In this document: in pieces, positions 7,348 through 18,113 of the stretch
How positions within the stretch are numbered: the first letter of the stretch is position 1
Layout of the letters: every line of letters starts with the position of its first letter
Source of the DNA: Lactobacillus gigeriorum DSM 23908 = CRBIP 24.85
GTDB lineage: Bacteria; Bacillota; Bacilli; Lactobacillales; Lactobacillaceae
Direction: 5' to 3'
Assembly (NCBI RefSeq): GCF_000296855.1
Contig: NZ_CAKC01000095.1
Location: forward strand, 1 to 64,000
DNA length: 64,000 bases
Translations under genes and position numbers: made by a program
The notes under the pieces: model-generated
The model's input: only the letters and a program-made list of their open reading frames with translations
Told to the model about the DNA's origin: nothing
The model's database searches: none

Positions 7348-9675
7348 ATGGCACAAAATGAAAAGGTTTTGGCCGGCGTTTTAGAAATTTTTCGCCAAAA
7401 TCCTCAAAGAAGGTTCAGAGTAGATCAAATTGAACGAATTGCACGTCATGATCGATTGGGAACTTTTACTGAATTGATTAAGGCACTTTCATTTTTAGAG
7501 CATGAAAAGAAAATCATTACAGATGGTCGAGGACAATATCAATTACAATTAGAAAATACGATTGTTGAAGGGGTATTTCGTGCTAATGATAAAGGCTTTG
7601 GCTTTGTTAAGTTAGATGATGAGAATGCAGATGACATTTTTATCCCTCGCGATTTTACAAATTATGCAATCAATAACGACCGTGTTAAGGTGAAGATTAC
7701 GGTTGGTGGCAATCCATGGAATAATCGTAGTGCTGATGGTGAAGTTCTTGAGGTTTTGGAACATGAAACCGAAACTATAGTGGGCGAATTTACGCCATTG
7801 AGTGACGAACAAGTTAAAATCAGTCATTTCATAGGATATGTAGTAAGTAGCAATAAGAAGTTGCATAACTATCGAGTTTTTGTTGATGAAAATGGCTTGA
7901 TCCCACAAATGGGGGATATGGTAAAAGTTTCGATCAAGAATTATCCTAATGAAGAAAATCCTGATTCAATGACTGGGGTTGTTATCGAAGTAATTGGTAA
8001 TAAGAATGATCCAGGCGTTGATATCATGTCAATTGTATCAGCGCATGACGTACGTGTGGAATGGCCTAAAGAAGCAATGGCACAGGCTAATAATATTCCC
8101 GATCACGTAACCGAATCTGATAAAGCAGGGCGAGTTGATATTACTGATCAACCTGTAGTTACTATCGATGGGGATGATTCCAAAGACTTTGATGATGCCG
8201 TGGTTCTTTGGAAATTACCAAATGGCAACTACCATCTAGGGGTTCATATTGCGGACGTTGCACATTATGTTAAGGAAAAGACTCCATTAGATCAGGAAGC
8301 TTTTGCACGTGGTAATAGTACTTATCTGGTAGATCGAGTAATTCCTATGTTACCATTCCGTCTTTCTAACGGTATTTGTTCTTTAAATGAGGGTGTTGAA
8401 AGATTAGTTTTATCCTGCGATATGGAAATCACCCCTGAAGGGGAAAGAGTAAGCTACAAGATTTATCCAGCGGTTATAAAGAGTCATGGACGAATGACTT
8501 ATAATAAGGTAAATCAAGTATTGTCTGGCGATATGACAGGTCTTGAGGATAAATATGTTAAATTGCAAGACATGCTACGGGAGATGGCAGATTTACATGA
8601 TATTCTTTATCGTAAACGTCATGAACGTGGTGCAATTGATTTTGAAGAACCTGAAGCAAAAATTATTGTTGATGAACAAGGCAAGCCGGTAGATATCGTT
8701 TTACATGAACGAGGAATAGCTGAAAAGATGATTGAATCGTTCATGTTAATTGCCAATGAAACAGTTGCAGAAGACTACTACCGTAAGCATGTTCCTTTCT
8801 TATATCGGGTACATGAGACCCCAGATGGTGAAAGAATCAAGAGCTTTTTTGAATTTTGTAGTGCCTTTGGTTTAAATATCAAAGCTGATCCTAACAAAGT
8901 TAAGCCTGTCGATTTGCAAAAAGTGGTTACAAAAACTCTTGGAACTCCTGAAGAGGCAGTGGTGCAAACAATTATGTTGCGTAGCTTGAAGCAGGCACAT
9001 TATTCTGAAAAGGCTCTAGGACATTTTGGCTTGGCCGCTAAGTACTACACTCACTTTACCTCACCAATTAGAAGATATTCAGATTTGATGGTTCACCGGA
9101 TGATCCATGAATATGCAGATAATAATTTTGATGAGGAGATTCAAAAGCATTTTGCTGATCAATTGCCAGAAGCTGCTGAACAGACCTCAACTCAGGAAAG
9201 AAGATCAATCGATACTGAACGAGAAGTTAATGATTTGAAGATGACGGAATTCATGGCCGATCGTGTAGGTGATCATTTTGATGCAGTAGTATCATCAGTA
9301 ACAAGTTTTGGCATGTTCATTCAACTTCCAAATACCGTTGAAGGATTGATTCATATTACTAATCTAGATGATGACTTCTATAGTTTTAATGAAAAGACCT
9401 TAACATTGACAGGTCGAGGTACCCATCGGCAATTCAAGATCGGAATGCCAATTAAGGTAACTTTGATTAATGCTAATGTTGATCAACATCAGTTAGATTT
9501 TGAATTGTATGATCCTAATGCACCAAAGCATGAACGAAGTGAAAGAAATGATCGTTTCAAGAGAAGAAATTCTAGAAATAATGCCTCATTCGGTCGTCGA
9601 CCATATCGAGGTCAAAATAATCGCAATGATCGTAATGGTCGTCGAAACAATCGAGGCAGAGGTTTTAAACATTAA
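7348..9675 (+). CDS. rnr: Ribonuclease R (3'-5' exoribonuclease)
   Basis: A 775-residue RNB-family enzyme: an N-terminal winged-helix region (about 1-60), two cold-shock/OB domains, the RNB catalytic core with [12 protein letters not shown] (clustered metal-binding aspartates, near residue 275), an S1 domain near 620-710 and a basic Arg/Asn-rich tail. It degrades structured RNA and, with SmpB encoded 11 nt downstream, works in trans-translation quality control. ATG 7348 follows GGAG by 7 nt; an upstream in-frame extension to 7240 would run through the terminator and overlap secG. Length is normal for Gram-positive RNase R. Confidence 0.95.
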   Translation: MAQNEKVLAGVLEIFRQNPQRRFRVDQIERIARHDRLGTFTELIKALSFLEHEKKIITDGRGQYQLQLENTIVEGVFRANDKGFGFVKLDDENADDIFIPRDFTNYAINNDRVKVKITVGGNPWNNRSADGEVLEVLEHETETIVGEFTPLSDEQVKISHFIGYVVSSNKKLHNYRVFVDENGLIPQMGDMVKVSIKNYPNEENPDSMTGVVIEVIGNKNDPGVDIMSIVSAHDVRVEWPKEAMAQANNIPDHVTESDKAGRVDITDQPVVTIDGDDSKDFDDAVVLWKLPNGNYHLGVHIADVAHYVKEKTPLDQEAFARGNSTYLVDRVIPMLPFRLSNGICSLNEGVERLVLSCDMEITPEGERVSYKIYPAVIKSHGRMTYNKVNQVLSGDMTGLEDKYVKLQDMLREMADLHDILYRKRHERGAIDFEEPEAKIIVDEQGKPVDIVLHERGIAEKMIESFMLIANETVAEDYYRKHVPFLYRVHETPDGERIKSFFEFCSAFGLNIKADPNKVKPVDLQKVVTKTLGTPEEAVVQTIMLRSLKQAHYSEKALGHFGLAAKYYTHFTSPIRRYSDLMVHRMIHEYADNNFDEEIQKHFADQLPEAAEQTSTQERRSIDTEREVNDLKMTEFMADRVGDHFDAVVSSVTSFGMFIQLPNTVEGLIHITNLDDDFYSFNEKTLTLTGRGTHRQFKIGMPIKVTLINANVDQHQLDFELYDPNAPKHERSERNDRFKRRNSRNNASFGRRPYRGQNNRNDRNGRRNNRGRGFKH

Positions 9676-9686
9676 GGCTGATAGCA

Positions 9687-10145
9687 ATGAAAAAAGAAAA
9701 AAGCGAGAATGTTCTAGCTCAAAATCGTAAAGCTAATCATGATTACTTTATCAAAGAAACATATGAAGCTGGAATTGCGTTGACTGGTACGGAAATCAAA
9801 TCAGTTCGTGCTAGAAAAATCACTTTGCGAGATGGGTATGTGCAGATTCACAATGGCTCTGCTTTTCTTGAAAATGTGCATATAAGTGAGTACACTCACG
9901 GTAACAGATATAATCATGATCCTTTGCGTTCCAGAAGACTGCTTCTGCATAAAACGGAATTACGTCATTTAGCCAAGGCTCAGGAAGAGCGAGGAATAGC
10001 TATTATTCCATTGAAAGTTTATCTAAAAAAGGGTTTTGCAAAAATCTTAATTGGCGTGGGTCAAGGTAAAAAGCAGTACGATAAGCGTGAAACGATTAAA
10101 AAGCGTGATCAAGAGCGAGAGCTACGTAGAAAATATCGAGTATAA
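9687..10145 (+). CDS. smpB: SsrA (tmRNA)-binding protein SmpB
   Basis: A 152-residue basic OB-fold protein that brings tmRNA to stalled ribosomes. Diagnostic stretches are [31 protein letters not shown] and a basic tail ending in a [15 protein letters not shown]-type helix that reaches the decoding site. It follows rnr by 11 nt and is followed by a terminator; the tmRNA gene itself is not in the window. Confidence 0.95.
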   Translation: MKKEKSENVLAQNRKANHDYFIKETYEAGIALTGTEIKSVRARKITLRDGYVQIHNGSAFLENVHISEYTHGNRYNHDPLRSRRLLLHKTELRHLAKAQEERGIAIIPLKVYLKKGFAKILIGVGQGKKQYDKRETIKKRDQERELRRKYRV

Positions 10146-10151
10146 AGGTAT

Positions 10152-10189
10152 GCATTTATTACTTACTGATAGTAATAGATGCTTTTTTT
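10152..10189 (+). terminator. Terminator after smpB
   Basis: 12-bp stem GCATTTATTACT / AGTAATAGATGC (one wobble), loop TACTGAT, then seven T. Confidence 0.88.
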
Positions 10190-10286
10190 GTATAAAATTA
10201 ATCCTCAGAGGCGGGAATTACGTTTATCTATGGTAAAATTTATTACGATAATTAAGAATTAATTTCTAGTTTGGAGTTTTATAGGC

Positions 10287-11222
10287 ATGCGTAAAATATT
10301 TTTATTACGAGGTGCACCTGGCTCTGGAAAATCTTCTTTTATAGCACGCCATCATTTGCAACCATATGCTATTAGTCGTGACCAAATTCGACTTTTATTG
10401 GCGGACTTAACAGTATATTATCAAGAAGAAGCTGATTATTTACACCAGGTTATTCCTCGACATGTGACAGTTCAGACTCAAAAAATGGTCGACAATCTTG
10501 TTGAACATAAGATGTCATATGGAGAAACTGTAATTGTTGATGGTACTCATGTTTTGCCTAGTGCAATTGAGCATTTTAAGCCATGGGTAGACAAGTATCA
10601 TTATGAATTGTTTGTAGTAGATCTAATGCAACATAATACGCTTGAAAATTTGCTTAAGCGTAATCAAACAAGAATGCATTATGATTGGGTAAAACCAGAA
10701 GTTGTTAAACAAATGTACTATGAGTATGAAGCTCATCCAGAAGTTCCAGAATGGGCTCATAAAATTTTACCTAATCAAATGGATAAAGCGTTATCGCAAC
10801 GAGAAAGCAATTTAGATCGCTTTGCCCATGTGATCGCAGTGCCAGACCAAGTTGAGGAAAAGGATTTTCCTCATGTACATATTTCTAACTTCTACTTCTC
10901 CTTCAATAAAAAATTTACTGAGAAATATGGCTCTTATCGAAATGTAGTCACTATTGGTAAAAATAAGGAAGAAGTAGTTGAAGAATTTAAATTGCCATAC
11001 TTTGCTTTTAAGTTCCATCACAAGCATTTTATTATTTCGGCTTATCCGATTAGAAATGAAATGTTGGATCCAATTAGGAAAGTAAAAGGTGTATGGACTT
11101 ATTCAACAGGGTTGTTTAATGTTGCCGATTTCGTTAGAGAATTTCCAGAAAATAAGCAACAACATGTTCATCAATTTAATCTAAGTAAGTTAGATCCAAC
11201 CAGATTGCTTCATATTTGGTAA
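10287..11222 (+). CDS. P-loop polynucleotide-kinase-like protein with an unrecognised C-terminal domain
   Basis: 311 residues. The N-terminal half resembles the kinase domain of T4 polynucleotide kinase: Walker A GAPGSGKSS (residues 9-17), ISRDQIR (about 30-36), VDGTHVLPSAIEHF (near 89-102), and a lid-like segment LLKRNQTR. This predicts a 5'-hydroxyl polynucleotide or other small-substrate kinase; the substrate is unknown. The C-terminal part (about 190-311) is rich in aromatic residues, His and Lys and contains no family I recognise. The gene stands alone between two terminators, with GGAG 12 nt before ATG. No ligase or phosphatase partner is adjacent. Confidence 0.65.
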   Translation: MRKIFLLRGAPGSGKSSFIARHHLQPYAISRDQIRLLLADLTVYYQEEADYLHQVIPRHVTVQTQKMVDNLVEHKMSYGETVIVDGTHVLPSAIEHFKPWVDKYHYELFVVDLMQHNTLENLLKRNQTRMHYDWVKPEVVKQMYYEYEAHPEVPEWAHKILPNQMDKALSQRESNLDRFAHVIAVPDQVEEKDFPHVHISNFYFSFNKKFTEKYGSYRNVVTIGKNKEEVVEEFKLPYFAFKFHHKHFIISAYPIRNEMLDPIRKVKGVWTYSTGLFNVADFVREFPENKQQHVHQFNLSKLDPTRLLHIW

Positions 11223-11227
11223 AAATA

Positions 11228-11272
11228 AAATACCTAGTTAACTCAAGTAAAGAGTTTCCTAGGTATTTTTTG
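11228..11272. terminator. Bidirectional terminator between the kinase-like gene and pepC
   Basis: AAAATACCTAG (11228-11238) pairs with CTAGGTATTTT (11260-11270), extended inward by an AACTC/GAGTT stem. Flanked by A-run and T-run, so it can serve both converging genes. Confidence 0.88.
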
Positions 11273-11292
11273 TTATGTATTAGTTTTTATTA

Positions 11293-12642
11293 TTAATAAT
11301 CAAAAGCTAGAGCACCCATTGGATCCCATGGCAATAATTGAATTGGATCTTTTTTTCCAGCTTCATATGCTTCCTTAAGTTCATCAGGCAAGAATTTGGT
11401 GTTGATAACTGCTTGGTAAACAAAGCTATCAAACCACTTGTCACTCATAACGAAGTAGCCCTTGAAACCTGCTTTTTCGCCCCATGAGTTCTCAATCTTC
11501 CATTTAGTTGGCTTGCCATCGACAAGATCAACCCCAGTAATTACCATTGCGTGGTCCATCATGCTTTCGCCGGAATCAAGCTTTTCAGCTTTCGACATTG
11601 AGAAGTCAACATCAAATAATTCATCACGTTTGTATAGTTCTGTATCAAGCAAACCGGCACGACGTTCGGAATCCTTAACAACGTTAGAACCAAACCAAAC
11701 TACTTCACTAGCTTCGAGTTGCTTAATGATTAATGACTTCATTTCTTCAACTTGGAGGTTAAGGTGACGAACTTGACGACCACCTTCAACATTTCCTAAG
11801 TATTCTACAGAAAATACTTTGTGGAATGGTTTATCTTGAGTTGGTGCATTAATTGTGGAAATATGGTTTTCAAGATCCATGTTAACGTATTTCTTGAAGA
11901 ATTCTTGTGGTGTTAAATCACGATCAATATGGTATTCTTTGTCATCATCACGATATTCAAAGTCAAACTTCTTTGGTGGAACGCCTAAAGAAATTGCTAG
12001 GACACGGAAAACATCATTTAACATTTCTGACTTGCGTGCTTGAACTTCTTCTTCGCTTTTACCAGCATTAACTAATTTGCGTAATTCCAAACCATCTTTG
12101 CGTAAAAGGGTGTTTAAAGTATCATTCAAAGCGCTTGAATTAGTTGCATTAGCTGTTTCTGGATAAACGCTCTTTGGTACGATACCATATTTTTCAATGA
12201 TACCGCACAACATATCCCATTGACCACCATCTTGTTGTGGAGTAGTAAACAAGAAAGCTACCTTACGATCGCCTAAAGGTTTGTCAGCTGAAGAAATTAC
12301 ATTTTCAAAGAACCAATTTGATTTTTCAAACTTATCCCAGAAGTTAGTGTAATTTTGAGATAATTCAAAGTCTTTGATCTTGTAGTCTTTTTGTAAAGGA
12401 TGACGCATAGTGTTCAAAGCAGAGAACATCCAGCAACGTCCGGATTGTTTTTGGTTTGAAGGCTTACCAGTTTCAATTTCTATTGAAAAAGTAGGTGCTA
12501 AGTCAATTTTAGTTTGTAAATTTTGACTTGCTTTAAAAATGCCGTTTTCTTGGGCTGCACGACTGGCTACATTGAATGCAGGATGATTTGCTAGATCTTG
12601 TTTAAATTGTTCAATTGCATCATAGGAAATTTCTTTTGTCAT
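11293..12642 (-). CDS. pepC: Aminopeptidase C (bleomycin-hydrolase-type cysteine peptidase)
   Basis: 449 residues, the usual length of lactobacillar PepC, a cytoplasmic papain-fold (C1B) peptidase that releases N-terminal amino acids during peptide use. The active-site Cys70 lies in QSGRCWMFS; the histidine is in MMDHAMVITG and the asparagine in KIENSWGEKAG. The C-terminus ends in a short tail characteristic of hexameric family members. An AAAGAAAGGC site precedes the ATG. It is transcribed convergently to the upstream kinase-like gene. No signal peptide is visible. Confidence 0.96.
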   Translation of the reverse strand: MTKEISYDAIEQFKQDLANHPAFNVASRAAQENGIFKASQNLQTKIDLAPTFSIEIETGKPSNQKQSGRCWMFSALNTMRHPLQKDYKIKDFELSQNYTNFWDKFEKSNWFFENVISSADKPLGDRKVAFLFTTPQQDGGQWDMLCGIIEKYGIVPKSVYPETANATNSSALNDTLNTLLRKDGLELRKLVNAGKSEEEVQARKSEMLNDVFRVLAISLGVPPKKFDFEYRDDDKEYHIDRDLTPQEFFKKYVNMDLENHISTINAPTQDKPFHKVFSVEYLGNVEGGRQVRHLNLQVEEMKSLIIKQLEASEVVWFGSNVVKDSERRAGLLDTELYKRDELFDVDFSMSKAEKLDSGESMMDHAMVITGVDLVDGKPTKWKIENSWGEKAGFKGYFVMSDKWFDSFVYQAVINTKFLPDELKEAYEAGKKDPIQLLPWDPMGALAFDY

Positions 12643-12705
12643 AATTAATGCCTTTCTTTTTAATATTTTTATTAATATTTTAAATCATTTATACCATTTA
12701 GTCTA

Positions 12706-13014
12706 TTATTGCTTTGCAGGTTGATGATACCAGTACGCTTTTAATTCTTCATCAGCATTGAGCTCAAAATAATCAATTACCAGCGGATCTAAAGGCCAGA
12801 TTGGTAATTCTTGTTGAACAATAAATGATCTTAAGGCTGTGATTGCGTGTTCAAATATCGCTTTTTGGTCATAATCAGGATTAAGAAAAAGGTGGTTCAT
12901 TACCCATATTTTTTTGCCTTGACGCTTAATGAGCTCCATCGTCCAGCGGTAGATGGGAGTACCATTTTCATTGAGTTGTTCAAAGGTTTTAGTAGTTGTT
13001 GTTTGCTTTGTCAT
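12706..13014 (-). CDS. Small conserved-type protein, possible YidJ-like GNAT
   Basis: 102 residues, function not recognised. A Thr-rich start is followed by WTMELIKRQGKKIWVMNHLF and a helix, then LPIWPLDPLVIDYFEL. This order (strand, HxF-like element, helix, proline-containing strand, YF) loosely resembles short YidJ-type GNAT proteins, but the CoA-binding Q/RxxGxG loop is absent (NPDYDQKAIF instead). It lies 63 bp upstream of pepC in the same direction and diverges from dut. It could be co-transcribed with pepC; AT-rich sequence between them could also hold a pepC promoter. Confidence 0.55.
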   Translation of the reverse strand: MTKQTTTTKTFEQLNENGTPIYRWTMELIKRQGKKIWVMNHLFLNPDYDQKAIFEHAITALRSFIVQQELPIWPLDPLVIDYFELNADEELKAYWYHQPAKQ

Positions 13015-13109
13015 AAAAAATCTTCCTAAACTTAATAAAAAAATCCGTAGAATTACAATTCTTATTGTAAAATATGGATCAAGTGATTTAAAAGATTTTA
13101 GGTGAATTT

Positions 13110-13661
13110 ATGAAAATACGTGGATTTGAAGTCGTCTCAAAATATGCTGATCAGGGAATCGAATTACCTAGAAGACAAACCTTAGCCAGTGCAGGCTATG
13201 ACTTAGCTTCAGCGGTTGATATGGTTATCCCTAGTATTTGGCGATTGAATTTTGTAAGAATTTTTCGCTTAATCAGAAATGGCCACCAATTATATGAACG
13301 TGATTATGAAATGAGTGAAGATATTTTAAAACCAATTTTAGTGCCAACAGGCATAAAAGCGTATATGCCTGAAGATGAAGTCTTAATTTTGGCTAATCGG
13401 TCTTCAAATACTTTTAAAAAGAATTTGGCATTGCCTAATGGAATTGGGGTGATCGATGCCGATTATTATAACAATTCCAAAAATGAAGGCGAAATTTTTG
13501 TTCAAGTGCTTAATTATGGCGTTCGACCATTGCATATTCACAAGGGTGATCGAATCGCTCAAGGAATATTTATCAAGTATCTAAAAACAGATAGTGATGA
13601 TCCAGTATCAAGAGAACGTGTTAGTGGTTTTGGATCAACTAATGAGAAAGGAAAGATGTAA
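13110..13661 (+). CDS. dut: dUTP diphosphatase (dUTPase)
   Basis: 183-residue trimeric-type dUTPase, which hydrolyses dUTP to dUMP, keeping uracil out of DNA. All five motifs can be found: SAGYDL, LANRSSN, NGIGVIDADYYNN, KGDRIAQGIF, RVSGFGSTNEKG. Between motifs I and II there is an insertion of about 30 residues (roughly 45-75, with WRLNFVRIFRLIRNG) that makes it longer than the usual ~150 residues. The stop is followed immediately by the radA start, so the two are coupled. Confidence 0.93.
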   Translation: MKIRGFEVVSKYADQGIELPRRQTLASAGYDLASAVDMVIPSIWRLNFVRIFRLIRNGHQLYERDYEMSEDILKPILVPTGIKAYMPEDEVLILANRSSNTFKKNLALPNGIGVIDADYYNNSKNEGEIFVQVLNYGVRPLHIHKGDRIAQGIFIKYLKTDSDDPVSRERVSGFGSTNEKGKM

Positions 13662-15037
13662 TGGCACGTACTTCAGTTAGATATAAGTGTCGTTCATGTG
13701 GTTATATTTCGGCTAGTTATTTAGGACGCTGTCCTAATTGTGGTGCCTGGAATCAATTTGAAGAGGAAACCCAAGAAACTAGAAAGCGATCAGGCAAGCA
13801 GCCAGTTAGTCAATTGATTCAGAGTACTGGTATTAATGAACCGGTAAAACTAGGTGAGGTTAAGGCAAAAAAGGAAGAACGAATTACTACTGATTTTAGT
13901 GAATTAAATCGAGTACTCGGTGGAGGAATCGTTCCAGGCTCATTAATCTTAATTGGTGGTGATCCGGGTATTGGAAAATCTACCTTAATGTTACAAGTTA
14001 TGAGCAATCTTGCTAACAAATATAAAGTTTTATATGTTTCTGGGGAAGAATCGGCAAGTCAAATTAAGTTGCGAGCTGATCGATTAGGGATTGGCGACAA
14101 CAATATGTTGCTTTATCCAGAAACAGATATGGAACGAATTAGAGATCAAATTGCTGAGGTTAAACCTGACTTCTTAGTCATTGATTCGATTCAAACCATG
14201 AATGAACCTAGTTTGGATTCAGTAACCGGCTCGGCATCACAAGTTAGAGAAGTAACTAGCGAATTGATGAAAATTGCTAAACTGGATGCCATAACTGTTT
14301 TTGTAATAGGACACGTAACTAAGGAAGGTGCTATTGCGGGTCCTAAGATTTTAGAACATATGGTAGATACGGTGCTGTATTTTGAAGGTGATGAGCATCA
14401 TTCTTATCGGATACTTCACTCAGTAAAAAATCGTTTTGGAGCAGCAAATGAAATTGGCATGTTTGAAATGATTAATGAAGGATTGCGCGAGGTGTCCAAT
14501 CCCTCAGCAATTTTTCTTGATCAACGTTTACCTAATTCAACTGGCTCGGCAGTAGTCGTATCCTTAGAAGGAACAAGACCGTTGCTTGCAGAAATTCAAG
14601 CTTTAGTTACTCCAACTGCTTTTGGTTATGCTAAACGCACTACTTCAGGCATTGACTACAATCGAGCCGCTTTGTTGTTAGCTGTTTTAGAAAAACGTGG
14701 TAACTTGATGCTCCAAAATCAAGATGTCTATCTTACCGCAACTGGTGGGATTAAATTAAATGAGCCCGCAATTGATTTGGCAATTGTGATGGCGGTGGCA
14801 TCTAGTTATACTAATAAAGAAATTTCTTCTACAGATTGTTTTGTAGGAGAAGTTGGTTTAACTGGTGAGATACGGAGAGTAAATAAGATCGAATCTCGTG
14901 TGAAAGAGGCTGGTAAGGTAGGGTTTAAGCGAATTTTTATTCCTAAGCATAATTACCAGTCTGATCTTGCTAATCTTGGGATTGAAGTTATTCCAATTGC
15001 AAGTATTCCTCAAGCTTTGAAATTAGTTTTCGGCTAG
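13661..15037 (+). CDS. radA: DNA repair protein RadA
   Basis: 458 residues in three parts: an N-terminal four-cysteine zinc finger (CRSCGY ... CPNCGAW, residues about 10-28), a RecA-like ATPase with Walker A GGDPGIGKST (near residue 95) and the RadA-specific KNRFGAANE motif, and a C-terminal Lon-protease-like domain. RadA is a branch-migrating helicase in recombination and repair. The start codon overlaps the dut stop by one base. Confidence 0.96.
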   Translation: MARTSVRYKCRSCGYISASYLGRCPNCGAWNQFEEETQETRKRSGKQPVSQLIQSTGINEPVKLGEVKAKKEERITTDFSELNRVLGGGIVPGSLILIGGDPGIGKSTLMLQVMSNLANKYKVLYVSGEESASQIKLRADRLGIGDNNMLLYPETDMERIRDQIAEVKPDFLVIDSIQTMNEPSLDSVTGSASQVREVTSELMKIAKLDAITVFVIGHVTKEGAIAGPKILEHMVDTVLYFEGDEHHSYRILHSVKNRFGAANEIGMFEMINEGLREVSNPSAIFLDQRLPNSTGSAVVVSLEGTRPLLAEIQALVTPTAFGYAKRTTSGIDYNRAALLLAVLEKRGNLMLQNQDVYLTATGGIKLNEPAIDLAIVMAVASSYTNKEISSTDCFVGEVGLTGEIRRVNKIESRVKEAGKVGFKRIFIPKHNYQSDLANLGIEVIPIASIPQALKLVFG

Positions 15038-15110
15038 GAATTGAACTTTTTATTTAATACAGTTAAACTAAGATTGTTTAAGTTTACTATTTTTGAAAGA
15101 GGCATGAATA

Positions 15111-16598
15111 TTGGCTAAAGAAAAAATTCGTGTAAGATATGCTCCAAGTCCAACAGGACACTTGCATATTGGTAATGCACGTACTGCATTGTTTAATTAT
15201 TTATTTGCTCGTCATAACAAGGGTACTTTTGTTTTAAGAATTGAAGATACTGACCAAAAGCGTAATGTTGAAGGTGGATCAGAATCACAAATGGAAAACC
15301 TTCACTGGTTAGGTATCGATTGGGACGAAGGTCCAGATAAGGGTGGAGAATACGGCCCTTACCGCCAATCTGAAAGAAAAGATATTTACAATAAATACAT
15401 TCAACAATTGCTTGATGAAGGTAAAGCCTACTATTCATACAAGACTGAAGAGGAACTTGAAGCTCAACGTGAAGAACAACGCGCAATGGGAATTGCTCCT
15501 CACTATACTTATGAATATGAAGGCATGACTGCTGAAGAAATCAAGCAAAAGCAAGCAGAAGCAGAAGCTAAAGGCTTGAAGCCAGTTGTTAGAATTCACA
15601 TTCCAGAAATGGAAACCTATGAATGGGATGATATTGTTAAAGGTCATTTGAGTTTTGAATCTGATACCATTGGTGGGGACTTCGTTATTCAAAAGCGTGA
15701 TGGAATGCCTACTTACAACTTTGCCGTAGTTGTTGATGACCACTTGATGGAAATTACCCACGTTCTTCGTGGTGACGACCACGTTTCAAATACGCCAAAG
15801 CAATTAGTAGTATATGAAGCATTAGGTTGGGAACCACCTAAGTTCGGTCATATGACTTTGATTATTAACGCTGCTACTGGTAAAAAACTTTCTAAGCGTG
15901 ATGAATCTGTTTTACAATTCATCGAACAATATCGTGAATTAGGCTATTTGCCAGATGCAATGTTTAATTTCATTACTTTGCTTGGTTGGTCACCTATTGG
16001 TGAAAATGAAATTTTCTCACAACGAGAATTCATTAAGCAATTTGATCCAAAACGTTTGTCTAAGTCACCAGCTGCTTTTGATCAAAAGAAACTTGAATGG
16101 GTTAACAACCAATATATTAAGCAAGCTGATCGTGATACATTGCTTGATTTAGCTTTGAATAACCTTCAAGAAGCAGGCTTAGTTGAAAAGACACCAACTC
16201 CTGAGAAGATGGAATGGATCCGTCAATTGGTAAATATTTATGCAGTTCAAATGTCATATACTCAACAAATCGTTGATATGACTAAGATCTTCTTTGAAGA
16301 TGCTAAGAATCTGACTGAAGAAGAATTAGCGGAATTAAAGAATGATGATGGTCGTGCTGTCATTGAGGAATTCAGAAAACAATTGGAACTCATTCCAAGA
16401 TTTACTTCAGCTCAAATTATGAGTGCAATTCAAGCAACTCGTCGTGAAACTGGAGTTAAGGGAAGAAAATTGTTTATGCCAATTAGAATTGCAACTACTA
16501 GATCGATGGTAGGACCTGGAATTGGTGAAGCAATGGAATTATTAGGCAAAGAACGTGTCTTAGAACATTTGGACTTAACATTGAAGCAAATGCAATAA
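15111..16598 (+). CDS. gltX: Glutamyl-tRNA synthetase
   Basis: 495-residue class I synthetase with HIGH as HLHIGNA (residues 17-23) and KMSKS as KLSKRDE. It charges tRNA-Glu, and in Firmicutes also tRNA-Gln before amidation. The start is TTG at 15111, 8 nt after GAAAGAGG; a nearby ATG at 15104 is out of frame. A strong terminator follows the stop. It stands in the conserved radA-gltX-cysS order. Confidence 0.96.
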   Translation: MAKEKIRVRYAPSPTGHLHIGNARTALFNYLFARHNKGTFVLRIEDTDQKRNVEGGSESQMENLHWLGIDWDEGPDKGGEYGPYRQSERKDIYNKYIQQLLDEGKAYYSYKTEEELEAQREEQRAMGIAPHYTYEYEGMTAEEIKQKQAEAEAKGLKPVVRIHIPEMETYEWDDIVKGHLSFESDTIGGDFVIQKRDGMPTYNFAVVVDDHLMEITHVLRGDDHVSNTPKQLVVYEALGWEPPKFGHMTLIINAATGKKLSKRDESVLQFIEQYRELGYLPDAMFNFITLLGWSPIGENEIFSQREFIKQFDPKRLSKSPAAFDQKKLEWVNNQYIKQADRDTLLDLALNNLQEAGLVEKTPTPEKMEWIRQLVNIYAVQMSYTQQIVDMTKIFFEDAKNLTEEELAELKNDDGRAVIEEFRKQLELIPRFTSAQIMSAIQATRRETGVKGRKLFMPIRIATTRSMVGPGIGEAMELLGKERVLEHLDLTLKQMQ

Positions 16599-16612
16599 TG
16601 ACGGTTAACTCA

Positions 16613-16651
16613 AAAACTAGAAAATGGCAATCAGCTATTTTCTAGTTTTTT
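16613..16651 (+). terminator. Terminator after gltX
   Basis: 16-bp stem AAAACTAGAAAATGGC / GCTATTTTCTAGTTTT (one wobble), loop AATCA, T-run. Confidence 0.93.
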
Positions 16652-16688
16652 TGTTAAAATGAAAGCAAGCATAGAAAGGATCCCGATT

Positions 16689-18113
16689 ATGCAAATTTAT
16701 AATACGTTGACGCGAAAAAAGGAAGAATTTAAGCCATTGGTTCCAGGAAAAGTAAGTATGTATGTTTGTGGACCAACGGTTTATAACTATATTCATATTG
16801 GAAATGCGCGTAGTGCAATTGCTTTTGATACGATTCGGAGATATCTCGAATATCGAGGTTATGATGTTAAGTATGTATCTAACTTTACTGATGTTGATGA
16901 CAAGATGATCAATGAAGCTCGGGCGGAAGGAATTACCGTTGGTCAGTTGGCAGAAAAGTTTATTGCTGCTTATTTGGAGGATACGACAGCGTTAAATATT
17001 AAACCAGCTAGTTTACATCCACGAGCTACAGAAGAAATTGCTAACATTATTGCTTTTATCGAAAAATTGATCGACCAAGGCTATGCTTATGAAGCAGAAG
17101 GCGATGTTTATTATCGCGCAAAGAAATTTAAAGCTTACGGTCAATTAAGTGATCAAAATATCAATCAATTGGAGGAAGGTGCTTCGCAACATATTAATAT
17201 AGAAGAACAGAATAGAAAAGAAGATCCAATTGATTTTGCACTTTGGAAAGCACAAAAAGCCGCTGATGAAATTGCTTGGGACTCACCTTGGGGAAAGGGA
17301 AGACCAGGATGGCATATTGAATGTTCTGTAATGGCTACGGAGCATTTGGGAGAAACGATCGATATTCATGGTGGGGGTCAAGATTTGGAATTTCCTCATC
17401 ATGAAAATGAGATTGCTCAAAGTGAAGCTAAGACAGGAAAGAAATTTGTTAATTATTGGATGCATAATGGTTTTGTCACTGTCGGTAAGGACGAAGAAAA
17501 GATGTCGAAATCATTGCATAATTTCGTGACTGTGCATGACATCATTAAGGAAATAGATCCACAAGTCTTACGCTTCTTTATGGCAAGTGTCCATTATCGA
17601 AGACAAATAAATTATTCTACTGAAAACTTAGAACAGGCTGCTAAAATTTTAGAGCGGTTCAAAAATATCTTGAATAATCTTGACTTTAGATTAAATGACC
17701 AAATTGCAAGTAAGATATCTAATGCTGTTCGTAAAGCTCTTATACAGACTAAGGAAAAATTCATTGCTGCAATGGATGATGATTTCAATGTACAAAATGC
17801 TTTGACAGCGATTTATGATTTGTTGCCAATAGTTAATGCAAATCTTAATGACGAAAACGTTGATAAGGAAGCCCTAACCGATTTCAAACAATCTTTGACT
17901 GGATGGCTTGAAATTTTTGGAATTGATGTAACTAAATTGGTCGCTAATAATGCTGGTCAAGATGATCAAGAAATTGAGGCTTTAGTTCAAGCAAGAGATG
18001 AGGCAAGAAAAGCCAAAGACTGGGCAAAAAGTGATCAAATTCGTGATGAATTGAAAGCAATGGGAGTAATAATACAAGATACTCCTCAAGGAACAAGGTG
18101 GACTCGTGAATAA
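16689..18113 (+). CDS. cysS: Cysteinyl-tRNA synthetase
   Basis: 474-residue class I synthetase with HIGH (YIHIGNA), the zinc-binding Cys near [17 protein letters not shown] and [11 protein letters not shown], and KMSKS as [11 protein letters not shown] 16689 follows AAAGGA by 8 nt; an earlier in-frame ATG at 16659 lacks a site and lies within the gltX terminator region. The mrnC start overlaps its end by 8 nt. Confidence 0.96.
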   Translation: MQIYNTLTRKKEEFKPLVPGKVSMYVCGPTVYNYIHIGNARSAIAFDTIRRYLEYRGYDVKYVSNFTDVDDKMINEARAEGITVGQLAEKFIAAYLEDTTALNIKPASLHPRATEEIANIIAFIEKLIDQGYAYEAEGDVYYRAKKFKAYGQLSDQNINQLEEGASQHINIEEQNRKEDPIDFALWKAQKAADEIAWDSPWGKGRPGWHIECSVMATEHLGETIDIHGGGQDLEFPHHENEIAQSEAKTGKKFVNYWMHNGFVTVGKDEEKMSKSLHNFVTVHDIIKEIDPQVLRFFMASVHYRRQINYSTENLEQAAKILERFKNILNNLDFRLNDQIASKISNAVRKALIQTKEKFIAAMDDDFNVQNALTAIYDLLPIVNANLNDENVDKEALTDFKQSLTGWLEIFGIDVTKLVANNAGQDDQEIEALVQARDEARKAKDWAKSDQIRDELKAMGVIIQDTPQGTRWTRE

